Origin: Chlorobium sp.
GTDB taxonomy: Bacteria; Bacteroidota; Chlorobiia; Chlorobiales; Chlorobiaceae
Assembly: GCA_005862225.1 (NCBI GenBank)
Contig: SZXV01000013.1
Coordinates: 1 to 64,000, forward strand
Direction of reading: 5' to 3'
DNA: 64,000 bases
Shown: positions 40,852 to 50,821 of the stretch, piece after piece
Layout: each line of letters begins with the position of its first letter
How positions within the stretch are numbered: position 1 is the stretch's first letter
The notes under the pieces: model-generated
The model's input: the letters and a program-made list of their open reading frames with translations, nothing else
What the model was told of the DNA's origin: nothing
Databases searched by the model: none
Position numbers and translations under genes: made by a program

Positions 40852-43800
40852 TTAGCTTACAATCTCAGTCGCAATCATCTCTGCCTGTTTGAGAACCGTT
40901 TCGGTGGCGAGGAGTTGCATGTCGGGCGGGTAGCCGAATTGGCGCAAGGTGCGTTTTACTATTACTTTCAGTTTGGCTTTGACGCTCTCCTTGATGGTCC
41001 AGTCTATCGATGCGTTTTCTCGAACTCGCTGGGTCAGGACAACGGCCAGTTCACGCAGTTTGTCCTGCTGCATGAGTTCCCGGGCACTGTCATTGCTGGC
41101 AACGGCAGTATAAAAGGCATATTCGAAATCGCTGAGGCCCAGATGTTCGGCCTCATTGTCTGAAGCAATAATCTCTTTGCTGATTTTGATCAGCTCATCC
41201 ATCACTTCGGCAGCGGAGAGAATTTTGTTCTGGTATTTCTTGATGGCTTTTTCGAGCATCTCAAGCAAGCTTTTGCTCTGAACGAGGTTCTTTTTGGCGC
41301 GAACTTTGAGCTCGTCATTGAGCAGTTTTTTCAGCACCTCAAGGGCTACATTCTTGTGCTTGTGCCCTTTCAGTTCAGCCAGAAACTCTTCAGAGAGAAT
41401 GGAGATATCCGGTTTTTTGATTCCTGCTGCATCAAAAACATCAATCACCTTTTCGGAGACCAGCGCCTTGTCGATTACCTGGCGAATGGTGGTTTCGATA
41501 TCGTCGTTGCTGCAGCCGTTACCGGTGCTATCAAATTTTGCAAGACGTGCCTTGACTGCCTGAAAAAAGCCTACCTCATCTTTTACACCCATTGCCTGCT
41601 CATGAGGAATAGCAATGGCAAAGCTCTGTGAAAGCAGGGCGACTTCATTGCTATAGCGCTTCCGACCATCATCAAGGCCGAGAATATGTTCTTCGGCGGC
41701 AAGAATGAGCGAGAGCTTTTTTGCGGTATCGGCATCGAAATACTCTTCGTAGGGGAAGCCGTGGTACATCGCTGATACCACTTCAATCTTTTCAAGCATC
41801 AACGTCACAGCCTTTTCCTGCAAGAGTGTGGGATCGCCTTTTCCGCCTGAATCGGAATAGAAAGAGAGCGCCTCTTTCAGGTCGGCTGCAATTCCCAGAT
41901 AGTCCACCACAAGACCGCCGGGTTTGTCTTTGTAAACCCGGTTCACGCGAGCAATTGCCTGCATCAGGTTGTGCCCTTTCATCGGCTTGTCGATGTAGAT
42001 GGTATGCAACGAAGGGGCGTCAAAACCGGTGAGCCACATATCGCAGACAATCACCAGTTTCAGCGGATCGTCATCATCTTTCATGCGTTCGGCCAGCAGT
42101 TTGCGCTGTTCCTTGGTGGTATTATGTTTGGACAACAATGGGCCATCACTCGAAGCGGAGGTCATCACCACCTTGATGACACCCTTGTTTATCTCGTCGG
42201 AATGCCATGCAGAACGGAGATTGATGATCTCTGCATACAACTCGGCGGCAATGCGACGCGACATACAGACAATCATCCCCTTTCCGGCAAAAACCTCCTG
42301 TCGGGCCTCGAAGTGCGTGACAATATCATTCGCAACATTTTTAATGCGGTTGGCACTGCCAATCAGCGCCTCCATTCTGGTCCATCTGGCCTTGCTTTTT
42401 TGCGTGTCGCTCAGTTGCTTCTGGTCAAGCTCTTCATCAAGCTCGGCAATAAGTTTTTTGCCCTCCTCTTCAAGCTCAACCTTGGCTAACCGACTTTCAT
42501 AGAAAATCCGCACGGTGGCACCATCTTCAACAGCCTGTGCTATATCGTAGATATCGACATAGTTGCCGAAAACTGCCGGAGTATTCACGTCGGTTTTCTC
42601 AATCGGTGTACCGGTAAAACCGAGATAGGTGGCATTCGGCAGGGCATCACGCAGATACTTGGCAAAGCCATAGACTACCTTTTTGCCAATCACCATACCA
42701 TCACCATTTTTCTCATCAATGGTTTTGGCGGTGAAACCATACTGGGTACGGTGGGCTTCGTCGGCAATAACCACAATATTTCGGCGAGAGGATAACTGCT
42801 CATAAACATTACCCTCTGAGGGCTGAAACTTCTGGATGGTTGAAAAGATCACCCCGCCGGAAGCGACTTTCAACAGCTCTTTCAACTGCTCCCGGTTCTC
42901 AGCCTGCACCGGTTCCTGCCGCAACAACTGTTTTGATGCCGCAAAGGTATCGAACAACTGATCGTCGAGATCGTTGCGGTCGGTTATGACAAGAATGGTA
43001 GGATTATCGAGTACCAGTACAATCTTGCCGGTATAAAAGACCATCGAAAGCGATTTGCCTGAGCCTTGGGTATGCCAAACCACACCAGCCTTCATGTCGC
43101 CCCTTGGCTGGCCGGCTACTCCAGGAAGGCCATAACTCAATGGATTTTCACGAGCTTGCAGGTGTGCATCCAGGTCAACCGCCCGCAGGGTTGACACTAC
43201 AGCGGCATTGACGGCATAGTATTGGTGATAGGCTGCCAGTTTTTTCACTGACGTGATGGTGACGATACCGGTAACCGGATCTTCCCTTTTACTTTTCTCA
43301 AAAACAATAAAATGACGCACAAGGTCAAGCAGCGTTGCCTTGTTCAACATGCCCGTAATCAGCGTTTCAAGCTGACTGACCAGATGCGAGGCTTCAGCTT
43401 TGCCATCAGCACTTTTCCATGCCATGAACCGCGAGAAGCCTGCGGAAAGAGAACCTGCCCTTGCCTCAAGCCCATCGGAGATGACGATAATTGCGTTTGA
43501 AGTAAAGAGTGCAGGTACTGCCTGCTTATAGGTTTCAATCTGCCGGAATGCCGACTTGATGGTTGCATTTTCATCAGCAGCATTTTTCAGTTCGAGCACA
43601 ACGAGCGGAATGCCGTTAACAAAGAGCACAAGGTCGGGGCGTTTGTTCTGGTGGTTCTCAATAACCGTAAACTGATTTGCCACCACAAACTCATTGTTTT
43701 CGGGAGTATCAAAATCAATCAGCCTCACCAGATCGCCACGCTCATTGCCATTTTGCTGATAGCTCACCCCCACACCTTCGGTAAGCAGGCGATGAAAGGC

Positions 43801-44103
43801 TTCATTGTTGGCCAGAAGGTCAGGCGAATGGATACGCTGTACCTCTTTCAGCGCAGTCTGAAGCACCGATGGCGAATGCCGGGGGTTAATGCGGCGAAGT
43901 GCCGCTTCAAGCCGACCTGTCAGCAGCACCTCATCGTAATGACGGCGCTCGGGCCTCTCACCATCAGGCGAAATATCCGGCCCATAGAGAGAGCTGTATC
44001 CCTGCCGCTCAAACAGATGAATAGCAAACTCTTCTATGGCGGATTCGGTAAGCTTTTGTGTCATGCTTTCGTTGTCACGTTCATCATCCTGCACAGGTGT
44101 CAT
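40852..44103 (-). CDS. hsdR: Type I restriction enzyme, R subunit
   Basis: 1083 aa. The motor and nuclease subunit. The N-terminal nuclease core has PDLVLFVNGIPLVVLELKN near 155-173. The helicase part has WHTQGSGKSLSMVFYTG (Walker A, near 327), ADEAHRTQYG (motif II, DEAH) and GFTGTPIEK (motif III). LMQAIARVNRVYKDKPGGLV is motif VI. Same strand as hsdM-hsdS, but separated from them by 443 bp, so it may have its own promoter. Confidence 0.95.
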   Translation of the reverse strand: MTPVQDDERDNESMTQKLTESAIEEFAIHLFERQGYSSLYGPDISPDGERPERRHYDEVLLTGRLEAALRRINPRHSPSVLQTALKEVQRIHSPDLLANNEAFHRLLTEGVGVSYQQNGNERGDLVRLIDFDTPENNEFVVANQFTVIENHQNKRPDLVLFVNGIPLVVLELKNAADENATIKSAFRQIETYKQAVPALFTSNAIIVISDGLEARAGSLSAGFSRFMAWKSADGKAEASHLVSQLETLITGMLNKATLLDLVRHFIVFEKSKREDPVTGIVTITSVKKLAAYHQYYAVNAAVVSTLRAVDLDAHLQARENPLSYGLPGVAGQPRGDMKAGVVWHTQGSGKSLSMVFYTGKIVLVLDNPTILVITDRNDLDDQLFDTFAASKQLLRQEPVQAENREQLKELLKVASGGVIFSTIQKFQPSEGNVYEQLSSRRNIVVIADEAHRTQYGFTAKTIDEKNGDGMVIGKKVVYGFAKYLRDALPNATYLGFTGTPIEKTDVNTPAVFGNYVDIYDIAQAVEDGATVRIFYESRLAKVELEEEGKKLIAELDEELDQKQLSDTQKSKARWTRMEALIGSANRIKNVANDIVTHFEARQEVFAGKGMIVCMSRRIAAELYAEIINLRSAWHSDEINKGVIKVVMTSASSDGPLLSKHNTTKEQRKLLAERMKDDDDPLKLVIVCDMWLTGFDAPSLHTIYIDKPMKGHNLMQAIARVNRVYKDKPGGLVVDYLGIAADLKEALSFYSDSGGKGDPTLLQEKAVTLMLEKIEVVSAMYHGFPYEEYFDADTAKKLSLILAAEEHILGLDDGRKRYSNEVALLSQSFAIAIPHEQAMGVKDEVGFFQAVKARLAKFDSTGNGCSNDDIETTIRQVIDKALVSEKVIDVFDAAGIKKPDISILSEEFLAELKGHKHKNVALEVLKKLLNDELKVRAKKNLVQSKSLLEMLEKAIKKYQNKILSAAEVMDELIKISKEIIASDNEAEHLGLSDFEYAFYTAVASNDSARELMQQDKLRELAVVLTQRVRENASIDWTIKESVKAKLKVIVKRTLRQFGYPPDMQLLATETVLKQAEMIATEIVS

Positions 44104-44546
44104 TACTGTTCACCTGTATTATTTACTCTTAATACAACTCTTGATGCCACTCAATTGGATCGCTTTTAATTGATTATTTTGTAAAGAGTTATTGCCATCT
44201 CTTCTCTTAATTCTTCTCTTAAACTTACACTTAAATTTGTCTCTTCACTGACATTTAAGAGAAGAGTTGCAACAATATCGCCCCCCTCGACAGGTCTGGT
44301 GCAAGATGTCAGTAAACACAAACAGCAGAAAAATTGGAAAACTCGCCTTCGTGTCTCGTAAAACTTTTTATAAAACAAAATTTACGAGATACTAACCTGT
44401 TAATTTTAATAAGGTTAAATAAATAACGTTAAGTTTTCTTTACGTAAATTTTCTCTTTGCGATCTATTTTACGAGAACCCATTGAGTACCGGTTATGTTC
44501 TCGTTTTTGTCAATCAAATGATTTTTGCGCACCCTTGAAGCCGCAA
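44104..44546. other. 443-bp gap between the HEPN-like gene and hsdR
   Basis: AT-rich. It contains an inverted repeat (CTTCTCTTAAA near 44211 and TTTAAGAGAAG near 44255) inside the small 70-codon frame 44166-44378, and repeated CTCTT motifs. It probably holds the hsdR promoter and perhaps its operator. Confidence 0.45.
44166..44378 (-). CDS. Doubtful small ORF upstream of hsdR
   Basis: 70 aa, with a hydrophobic Cys-rich stretch (FFCCLCLLTSC) followed by an acidic helix-like end. It resembles nothing I know. Repetitive leader DNA makes it more likely that this is regulatory sequence than a gene. Confidence 0.2.
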   Translation of the reverse strand: MFYKKFYETRRRVFQFFCCLCLLTSCTRPVEGGDIVATLLLNVSEETNLSVSLREELREEMAITLYKIIN

Positions 44547-45365
44547 TCATTTCCTTTCCCCACACAGATCAGCAATAGCAGCTTGCAATACTTGCCAACT
44601 GATTTTGGCTGTATGTTGATCCGGATTAAAGCCTTGAACTGCTTGCTGGCGTGGGTGAATATAATTGCGAAAGTCTTTTAATGCGTGAGCGTGTTTTTTG
44701 ATATCGAGTGATAGCAGACCAACTTCATGGGCAACATTAATCAGGTTATCGAGCGACCAATCCTGAAGTGGTTTCACTTTGCTCTCTCTATCTTTCGGTG
44801 ACGCGCTGGAAGTATTAAACTGTTTAGCCTGTTTACTGGCAGCATCTAACAGCAAACCTTCCAGAGTACTTCCGCACAAAAAAACAGTAGCCAAGGCGGC
44901 TTCAGCCTTTAACGATTTATGAATTTCATTGATACGCTGCTCTATAACCGATTGAAAGGGAGGATCAATATTTAACTTCCGCAAATCAAGCTGGGTGAAT
45001 TCCTGTTTAAGAAAATCATTTTCAGATAAACCTGACTCTACATGACTCGATGTTTTTCCTGTTAAACGATTAATAATCTCTATAGCAGCTTCTTTATCCT
45101 TCTGGTTAACCTCTTCAACTACGCAAGCATACACCAATAAAGCGTCCAGAAGGTTACCAACCACTTGATCAGGTTCCAACTCCCAAAAAGCCCGAAGACG
45201 CTTCATCTTTGAAGCGCCATTTATTTTATATTTATCTGCATCAATATTCAGGCCATGTTCACGAAAGAATTCTGCAAATGTTCGATCATTAAAAGTCAGC
45301 ACATAGCCACCCCGATCAAATAATCGTTCAAAAACAACTTTTTCATGAGCTTTGAGTTGTGACAT
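44547..45365 (-). CDS. AbiJ/HEPN-like protein in the type I RM locus
   Basis: 272 aa from ATG 45365, 1 nt after the hsdS stop. The N-terminal half (TFAEFFREHGLNIDADKYK, then SKMKRLRAFWELE) looks like an AbiJ N-terminal-type domain. The C-terminal half ends in LKDFRNYIHPRQQ, an R-N-Y-I-H signature like that of HEPN-type RNases and their relatives. Abortive-infection function is inferred from these features and from the neighbours. The overlap with hsdS suggests coupled translation. Confidence 0.7.
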   Translation of the reverse strand: MSQLKAHEKVVFERLFDRGGYVLTFNDRTFAEFFREHGLNIDADKYKINGASKMKRLRAFWELEPDQVVGNLLDALLVYACVVEEVNQKDKEAAIEIINRLTGKTSSHVESGLSENDFLKQEFTQLDLRKLNIDPPFQSVIEQRINEIHKSLKAEAALATVFLCGSTLEGLLLDAASKQAKQFNTSSASPKDRESKVKPLQDWSLDNLINVAHEVGLLSLDIKKHAHALKDFRNYIHPRQQAVQGFNPDQHTAKISWQVLQAAIADLCGERK

Positions 45366-45366
45366 T

Positions 45367-46596
45367 TTAAACCTCCACCCTCGCATTACCGCTCATCAGT
45401 TTTGGGAGAAGGGTATCTCGAAGTTTTTCAAGTGTCCTGAGTTGTAAATTGTTCAAGCCTTTCTTTTTCCACCAGGCCATAACCATTCCTGAAAACTGAA
45501 CAACTTTTTCTTTGGGAGGTAATTTAAACTTAGGTCTTTGTAAACCGTCTATTGCAAGCATATTCACAGTTGAACCATTTGTTGCAGATATGATTTGTTC
45601 TCTGATATTAGGCGTCATGAGGAGGTAATAAAGGAATGCTGTCGTTAGATAGCTGTTTTCCTTTAAAATTACCCTGTAAATATGTTGGCTGAACAATCCT
45701 TTTTCTCCATAAAAAGACGGAACAACTGCGGGGTATCCAATTAACCTAAAGTCATGTCCCTGCTCAGTGTTTGCAACAATAATATCTCCATGTCTGACGA
45801 GATGGCGTTCTTTGAATTCGCCCGTATAATACTTAATTCCGACTTCTTTATATCCGCCACCTTCATAGATAGAATTCAAATTGTGCATTGGTATGCCCAT
45901 AGCTGAATCTGATAACCCACTGCCTTTATAGCTAAGTCCTCTCATGACTTCACTGTGACAATCAAGTGTTGTGTCTGCCCAGTCATCCCACGCCTCCTCA
46001 ATAAACCACTGGCGAAAGAGGGTTTCTGCCATGGATTCAAGGGTTTTGTTCTGGCGATGCAGCAGGTCGATTTTTAAGGATATATTGAAGTACTGATCAC
46101 CAATATATTTTTGCAAAACTGGAACAATAATAGGTATTTGCAGGTCATCAAAATCGCCCTTTTTGAAATGTGGAATTAATGAGCCAACGTGCAAACCTTC
46201 AATTTCTTGTTGGATCGTTTTCGAACGCAAAACCGCAAATAAATACTTCGAATAAATCTTACTCTCGTCTGCTCTAATTGCAACCATGTCTTGAGCGATA
46301 CAAAACCCTACAGGATTTGGCACCCAAGCAACTCGACCGGGAGTTCCTTTCAACACAAAAATTATATCCCCTGGAAGCGGATGTCCACGAAACCATTTTT
46401 TGTAAACATCCTCACTTATATATCTAACCTTTTCAAATTGAGGATATAGGAGGCTATTTGAAATACAATTGGTAGCTATTAATGGGATGCCGCTGGCATC
46501 TATAACGGGACACGTCTTCCCTCGGTTATCAACAACATTTTTAAGTAAACTTCCAAATGTTCGGTACTCATCAATAATACTCAAACCCTCACTCAT
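45367..46596 (-). CDS. hsdS: Type I restriction enzyme, S (specificity) subunit
   Basis: 409 aa. Two target-recognition halves with the usual repeat: first FGSLLKNVVDNRGKTCP, then LLHRQNKTLESMAETLFRQW as conserved spacer, then a second TRD (from about 215) and NNLQLRTLEKLRDTLLPKLM as the C-terminal spacer. ATG 46596 is chosen because it begins the S domain; 20 upstream codons overlap the previous gene. Target sequence cannot be read from the protein. It overlaps the DUF1016 gene by 8 nt. Confidence 0.92.
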   Translation of the reverse strand: MSEGLSIIDEYRTFGSLLKNVVDNRGKTCPVIDASGIPLIATNCISNSLLYPQFEKVRYISEDVYKKWFRGHPLPGDIIFVLKGTPGRVAWVPNPVGFCIAQDMVAIRADESKIYSKYLFAVLRSKTIQQEIEGLHVGSLIPHFKKGDFDDLQIPIIVPVLQKYIGDQYFNISLKIDLLHRQNKTLESMAETLFRQWFIEEAWDDWADTTLDCHSEVMRGLSYKGSGLSDSAMGIPMHNLNSIYEGGGYKEVGIKYYTGEFKERHLVRHGDIIVANTEQGHDFRLIGYPAVVPSFYGEKGLFSQHIYRVILKENSYLTTAFLYYLLMTPNIREQIISATNGSTVNMLAIDGLQRPKFKLPPKEKVVQFSGMVMAWWKKKGLNNLQLRTLEKLRDTLLPKLMSGNARVEV

Positions 46597-47671
46597 CTCC
46601 ACCTCCCAACTCCGCTTCAATCTGTTCGATACTCGGCAGGGATGACTGGAATTCAATGGGCAACTGTTTCATTAACTGGTATTCACTGATGCCTATTGGC
46701 TTGTCAATACCTTTCAATGCGTATTCTGCAACAAGTTCATTTTTATCCTGGCATAAAATCAAACCAATGGTTGGCTGGTCATCAACATGCTTGAGCGTAC
46801 CATCCACAACATTGCAATAAAAATTCAGCTTTCCGGCATATTCCGGTTTGAACTTCCCTTTTTTCAGCTCTATGACTATAAAGCAACGCAACTTGAGATG
46901 ATAAAACAGGAGGTCAATATAAAAATCATCCTTTCCGATGCTCAAAGGGTATTGCCTGCCTACAAACGCAAAGCCCACTCCAAGCTCAAGTAGAAATTTT
47001 TCCATATGCCTGAGCAGCGTTGTTTCCAGTTCCCGTTCATGATAGGGTTCGGTGAGCGTCAAAAAATCAAATACATAAGGATCTTTTAATGCCTGCCGAA
47101 CCATATCCGACTGCTCAGGAGGCAGCAATTCACTAAAATTTGACAGCTTGCACCCATCTCTTGCATGCAGTTGACTTTCGTACATCATAGCAAGAACATT
47201 TCGGCTCCAACCATGAAGCAACGCCTGCTGCATGTAAAACAACCGGTGTTGACGATCTTTGATCTTTTCCAGGAGCAGGATGTTATGACCCCAGGGCAGA
47301 GAAAAAATCAGAGACTCAATTTTTGCCTCAGGCTGTGGCAAATTTGAGGGTTGCTTATTTTTTGCCACAGGCTGTGGCAAAAACAGATCGGCATCAGGGT
47401 ATTCGCGATAAAAAGCAATCATACGCCCGATGTTGCGGATCGAATAGCCTTTGATTTCAGGTAATAAATTGTTGATATCACGACTCAGCCGTGGAATAAT
47501 GGCGCTTCCCCACCCTTCCTGCTGTTGGCGCTGGGCAATAAGTTTTCCCGTTTCCCAGTAAAGAATGAGTAACTCACGGTTAATGGAAAAAACTGCCTTC
47601 TGTTGTGCCTGTCTGATTTTTATCTGAACCAGCTCCAGCAACTCATTATATAACCGGTTATTTCCGTTCAT
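46589..47671 (-). CDS. DUF1016 (YhcG-type) PDDEXK nuclease
   Basis: 360 aa. The N-terminal domain ([36 protein letters not shown]) is followed by [15 protein letters not shown] and a C-terminal PDDEXK-like nuclease ([15 protein letters not shown]...[18 protein letters not shown]), where Asp and the ELK are the likely catalytic set. It overlaps hsdM by 4 nt (ATGA) and hsdS by 8 nt, so it is translated as part of the RM operon. Its linker (PQPVAKNK...PQPEAKIE) is written by two palindromic DNA repeats. Confidence 0.9.
   Translation of the reverse strand: MNGNNRLYNELLELVQIKIRQAQQKAVFSINRELLILYWETGKLIAQRQQQEGWGSAIIPRLSRDINNLLPEIKGYSIRNIGRMIAFYREYPDADLFLPQPVAKNKQPSNLPQPEAKIESLIFSLPWGHNILLLEKIKDRQHRLFYMQQALLHGWSRNVLAMMYESQLHARDGCKLSNFSELLPPEQSDMVRQALKDPYVFDFLTLTEPYHERELETTLLRHMEKFLLELGVGFAFVGRQYPLSIGKDDFYIDLLFYHLKLRCFIVIELKKGKFKPEYAGKLNFYCNVVDGTLKHVDDQPTIGLILCQDKNELVAEYALKGIDKPIGISEYQLMKQLPIEFQSSLPSIEQIEAELGGGDE
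47320..47383. repeat. Two palindromic repeats inside the DUF1016 gene
   Basis: Unit 2 (47359-47383) is a perfect palindrome: TTTTTGCCACAG, one G, CTGTGGCAAAAA. Unit 1 (47320-47344) is a degenerate copy 39 bp away (13 codons). They encode the PQPVAK/PQPEAK linker and keep the reading frame. Confidence 0.75.
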
Positions 47672-49212
47672 ATTTTCACCCTCGCTAAATTCTCGGCAAT
47701 TGCCTTGTTCAGCTCAGCTTCTTCCACCAATTGCGATTCAAACTCAGCTTTCAGTGAGGCAAAGCGTGAGGCAAAATCAAAGTCATCCTCTTCTTCAGCG
47801 AGACCAACATAGCGCCCCGGTGTGAGCACGTAGTCGAGTTCGTGCACTCGTTCCAACGGGACGGAGGCACAAAAGCCTTTGATATCTTCATACTCGCCTT
47901 CGCTGGTTCGCCAGTCGTGATAGGTTTCGGCAATGAGATCAATGTCATCACCCGAGAGTTCACGGGTACGACGGTTGATGAGGTGGCCTAGGTTACGCGC
48001 ATCAATGAAAAGGATTTCATTCTTTCGCGGGTGCCCGTTGTTCCGTGCCCGGTTCAGAAACCAGAGAGCGGCAGGAATCTGGGTGTTCAAAAAGAGTTTG
48101 GCGGGCAGGTTGACAACGCAGTCAATCAGGTTGCCGTCGGCTATCATGGATTTACGGATATCGCCTTCTCCACTGCTTTTGCTGGTGAGGGCTCCTTTGG
48201 CAAGTACCACTCCGGCAATGCCGTTCGGTGCAAGGTGAAAGATGAAGTGCTGCAACCATGCAAAGTTGGCATTGCCTGCTGGTGGAATACCGTATTTCCA
48301 GCGGCCATCACCACGCAGTTGTTCACCGCTCCAGTCGCTGTCGTTGAAGGGGGGATTGGCTATAACGTAATCGGCTTTGAGGTCTTTATGGGCATCGTGG
48401 AGAAAGGAGCCTTCGTTGTTCCATTTGACCTGGGAGCTGTCGATACCTCGAATGGCAAGGTTGATCTTTGCCAGACGCCAGGTGGTCTGGTTGCTCTCCT
48501 GACCGTAAATTGAGATATCCTTCACTCGGCCCTGATGCTCGGTGATAAATCGTTCCGACTGCACAAACATACCACCGGAACCACAGCAGGGATCCAAAAC
48601 CCGGCCTTTGTAGGGCTCAAGCATGGAGACAAGCAGTTCAACAATGCTGCGCGGTGTGTAGAACTGCCCACCCTGCTTGCCTTCGGCGAGAGCGAATTCA
48701 CCCAAGAAGTATTCGAAGACATGACCGAGCACGTCACGGCTCCGTGACCTGGCATCACCGAGAGCGATATTGCTCATGAGGTCAATCAAGCCTCCAAGAC
48801 TTGCTGGATCGAGGTTTTGGCGTGCATAGACCTTAGGCAGGACACCCTTGAGCATGGGGTTCTCTTTTTCAATAATATCCATCGCCTCATCGACAAGGAT
48901 GCCAATATCCGACTGGCGGGCACTCGTCAGCAGATAAGACCATCGAGCTTGCTGAGGTACAAAGAAAATGTTTTCTCCTTTGTACTCATCCTTGTCTTCT
49001 GGATCGGCTCCGGCATATTCACCTTTGCCATCCTGAAGTTTGGCGTACATCTCCTCGAAAGAGTCGGAGATGTATTTGAGGAACATCAGACCGAGCACCA
49101 CATGCTTGTATTCGGCAGCGTCAATGTTTTTGCGCAGCTTGTCGGCGGCTTTCCAGAGCTGCTTTTCTATGGGCTCTTCTTTTATCTCTTTTACTGATCG
49201 GGTTTTTGCCAT
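47668..49212 (-). CDS. hsdM: Type I restriction enzyme, M (methyltransferase) subunit
   Basis: 514 aa. N-terminal helical domain ([20 protein letters not shown]), SAM-binding motif [16 protein letters not shown] at about 205, and the adenine N6-methyltransferase motif [11 protein letters not shown] near 295. First gene of the RM operon and, in a type I system, needed for both protection and restriction. Confidence 0.96.
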   Translation of the reverse strand: MAKTRSVKEIKEEPIEKQLWKAADKLRKNIDAAEYKHVVLGLMFLKYISDSFEEMYAKLQDGKGEYAGADPEDKDEYKGENIFFVPQQARWSYLLTSARQSDIGILVDEAMDIIEKENPMLKGVLPKVYARQNLDPASLGGLIDLMSNIALGDARSRSRDVLGHVFEYFLGEFALAEGKQGGQFYTPRSIVELLVSMLEPYKGRVLDPCCGSGGMFVQSERFITEHQGRVKDISIYGQESNQTTWRLAKINLAIRGIDSSQVKWNNEGSFLHDAHKDLKADYVIANPPFNDSDWSGEQLRGDGRWKYGIPPAGNANFAWLQHFIFHLAPNGIAGVVLAKGALTSKSSGEGDIRKSMIADGNLIDCVVNLPAKLFLNTQIPAALWFLNRARNNGHPRKNEILFIDARNLGHLINRRTRELSGDDIDLIAETYHDWRTSEGEYEDIKGFCASVPLERVHELDYVLTPGRYVGLAEEEDDFDFASRFASLKAEFESQLVEEAELNKAIAENLARVKI

Positions 49213-49311
49213 AGAATAGAGTCCTGTTCAATGCTTAGTCAAGAAGAGTCTGATACGTCAAATACTTAACCCTGTAAGCGGAATCAAACAGGTTTGTCAA
49301 CAGGCTGCATT

Positions 49312-49533
49312 TCAGCCAGCAGGGGTTTCAGGAGCAATATCCTGCTGGTGCGGCCAGGTCACCGAACCATTTTTTACCCCTGCCTGATTAAAATAGTTGA
49401 TGTCACGCAGCTCCCTGAAAACTCCGAAATCAAGATAGGGCTTGACATCAAAGATACCTTTTCGCCCCGCCACGGTTTCAACGTAGATTTTATAATCGGG
49501 CAGTGGCTTTACTTTTTTAATATCCCAATACAT
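49312..49533 (-). CDS. DUF2442 protein
   Basis: 73 aa. Opens MYWDIKKVKPLPDYKIYVET and has IFDVKPYLDFGVFRELRDI, the DUF2442 core. Such genes often accompany a DUF4160 partner (a toxin-antitoxin-like pair); no partner is visible here. It lies 99 bp upstream of hsdM on the same strand. Confidence 0.8.
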   Translation of the reverse strand: MYWDIKKVKPLPDYKIYVETVAGRKGIFDVKPYLDFGVFRELRDINYFNQAGVKNGSVTWPHQQDIAPETPAG

Positions 49534-49635
49534 GGCATGTTATAATGGGTTGATGTTACTTTCTGCTTAGCCTAAACTACCGAAAATTTATCAAAAAGTC
49601 ATTATAGAGAGCAGAGGAATCGGGCAAGACATTGC

Positions 49636-50751
49636 TCAATCCTTCAGCACCCGATCCAGCACTGCCACAATTCTCCCGGCAGCGGCACCATCCCATTTCT
49701 CGGGAATTTTTGAACGGCTTGTCAGGTGTGTATGCGCACCCGGATGGAGAATGTCGTGAATCCGGCTTTTGATATCATCCTCATCAAGGCTGACAAGCAC
49801 GTTGGTGCCGATTTCGATGGTGGCGGGGCGCGATGAACTCTCCATAATGGTAAGGCAGGGAACATTCATGACGGTGGCTTCCGACTGCATCTCTTCGATG
49901 TCTGTGAGCAGCAGCATGGAATCCCTGAGCAGCTTCAGGAGCGAAGAGTGTGGCGGGGGCGCAATGAGCTTTACTTCATCAATTGCGCTGAACGACTCCC
50001 CTGTGTTGTGCTGCTGCATTACTGCATCAAGCTCGGAGCCCAGCGGCATGACGACGGTGATTGTACCGGAAATCTCCTGAAGAAGTCGGTGCATCATTGC
50101 AAGCGACGCTTTATCAGAGAAACGGCCCGACGGATTCAGGATCACAAGCGCATATTTTTTCGGTTTGACTTCCTGAACCACGGATATTTCAGCATTGTTC
50201 GCCTGTTCCATCAATGCGACAAGGCTGTCGATGATCAGGTTGCCTGTAAAAAAGACCTTCTCGTCAGCAACACCTTCATTGATAAGGTTATACTCGCCGC
50301 TATGCTCGCTGACAAAGTGAAGATCGGCCATGGCATCGATGACAACGCGGTGAACTTCTTCAGCGCTTGAACGTTCGTAGCTCCGCAGCCCGGCATCGAC
50401 GGCGGCAACGGGCAAACCAAGCTTTGCCGCAGTAATGGCAGCGCCAAACGCGGCATCGTCGCAACCGCAGACCAGAACGAGATCGGGTTGTTCTCTCCGC
50501 ATGATTTTTTCCATGCCGGTCATGGCTGCCGCAAGTTGTTCAACCGGTGTGCCTTTTGGAAGCCTGATGGCATAATCCGCCTCGCCAATATTGAAACTGG
50601 CGGCAAGCTCGGCGCTGATCGGTTCGGCGCCTTCCGGAACGGCAAGCAGCACCACCGGCTCAAAGCTGGCCTTGTTTTTCAATGCTTTATAGAGCGGCGC
50701 AAGCAAAAGAGTGCCTGGTCTGCCACCAGCGGCCAAGAGTAATTTTTTCAC
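49636..50751 (-). CDS. UDP-N-acetylglucosamine 2-epimerase-like protein (divergent)
   Basis: 371 aa with the two-Rossmann WecB fold: KLLLAAGGRPGTLLLAPLYK, then VCGCDDAAFGAAITAAKLGL, VDAGLRSYER and FFTGNLIIDSLVAL. Against WecB, the E of EAGLR is D here (VDAGLR), the His-containing HPxxN segment is missing (VMPLGSELDAV), and the SGG loop reads EEMQSEAT. A true epimerase may therefore be doubtful; another nucleotide-sugar role is possible. Divergent from the LptA-like gene, 70 bp apart. Confidence 0.75.
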   Translation of the reverse strand: MKKLLLAAGGRPGTLLLAPLYKALKNKASFEPVVLLAVPEGAEPISAELAASFNIGEADYAIRLPKGTPVEQLAAAMTGMEKIMRREQPDLVLVCGCDDAAFGAAITAAKLGLPVAAVDAGLRSYERSSAEEVHRVVIDAMADLHFVSEHSGEYNLINEGVADEKVFFTGNLIIDSLVALMEQANNAEISVVQEVKPKKYALVILNPSGRFSDKASLAMMHRLLQEISGTITVVMPLGSELDAVMQQHNTGESFSAIDEVKLIAPPPHSSLLKLLRDSMLLLTDIEEMQSEATVMNVPCLTIMESSSRPATIEIGTNVLVSLDEDDIKSRIHDILHPGAHTHLTSRSKIPEKWDGAAAGRIVAVLDRVLKD

Positions 50752-50821
50752 AGTAAAAACAAAGCTTTGTTACATTATAGAAAATCAATCTCCGGGACGA
50801 CTATCAATATCATTATCTGCT

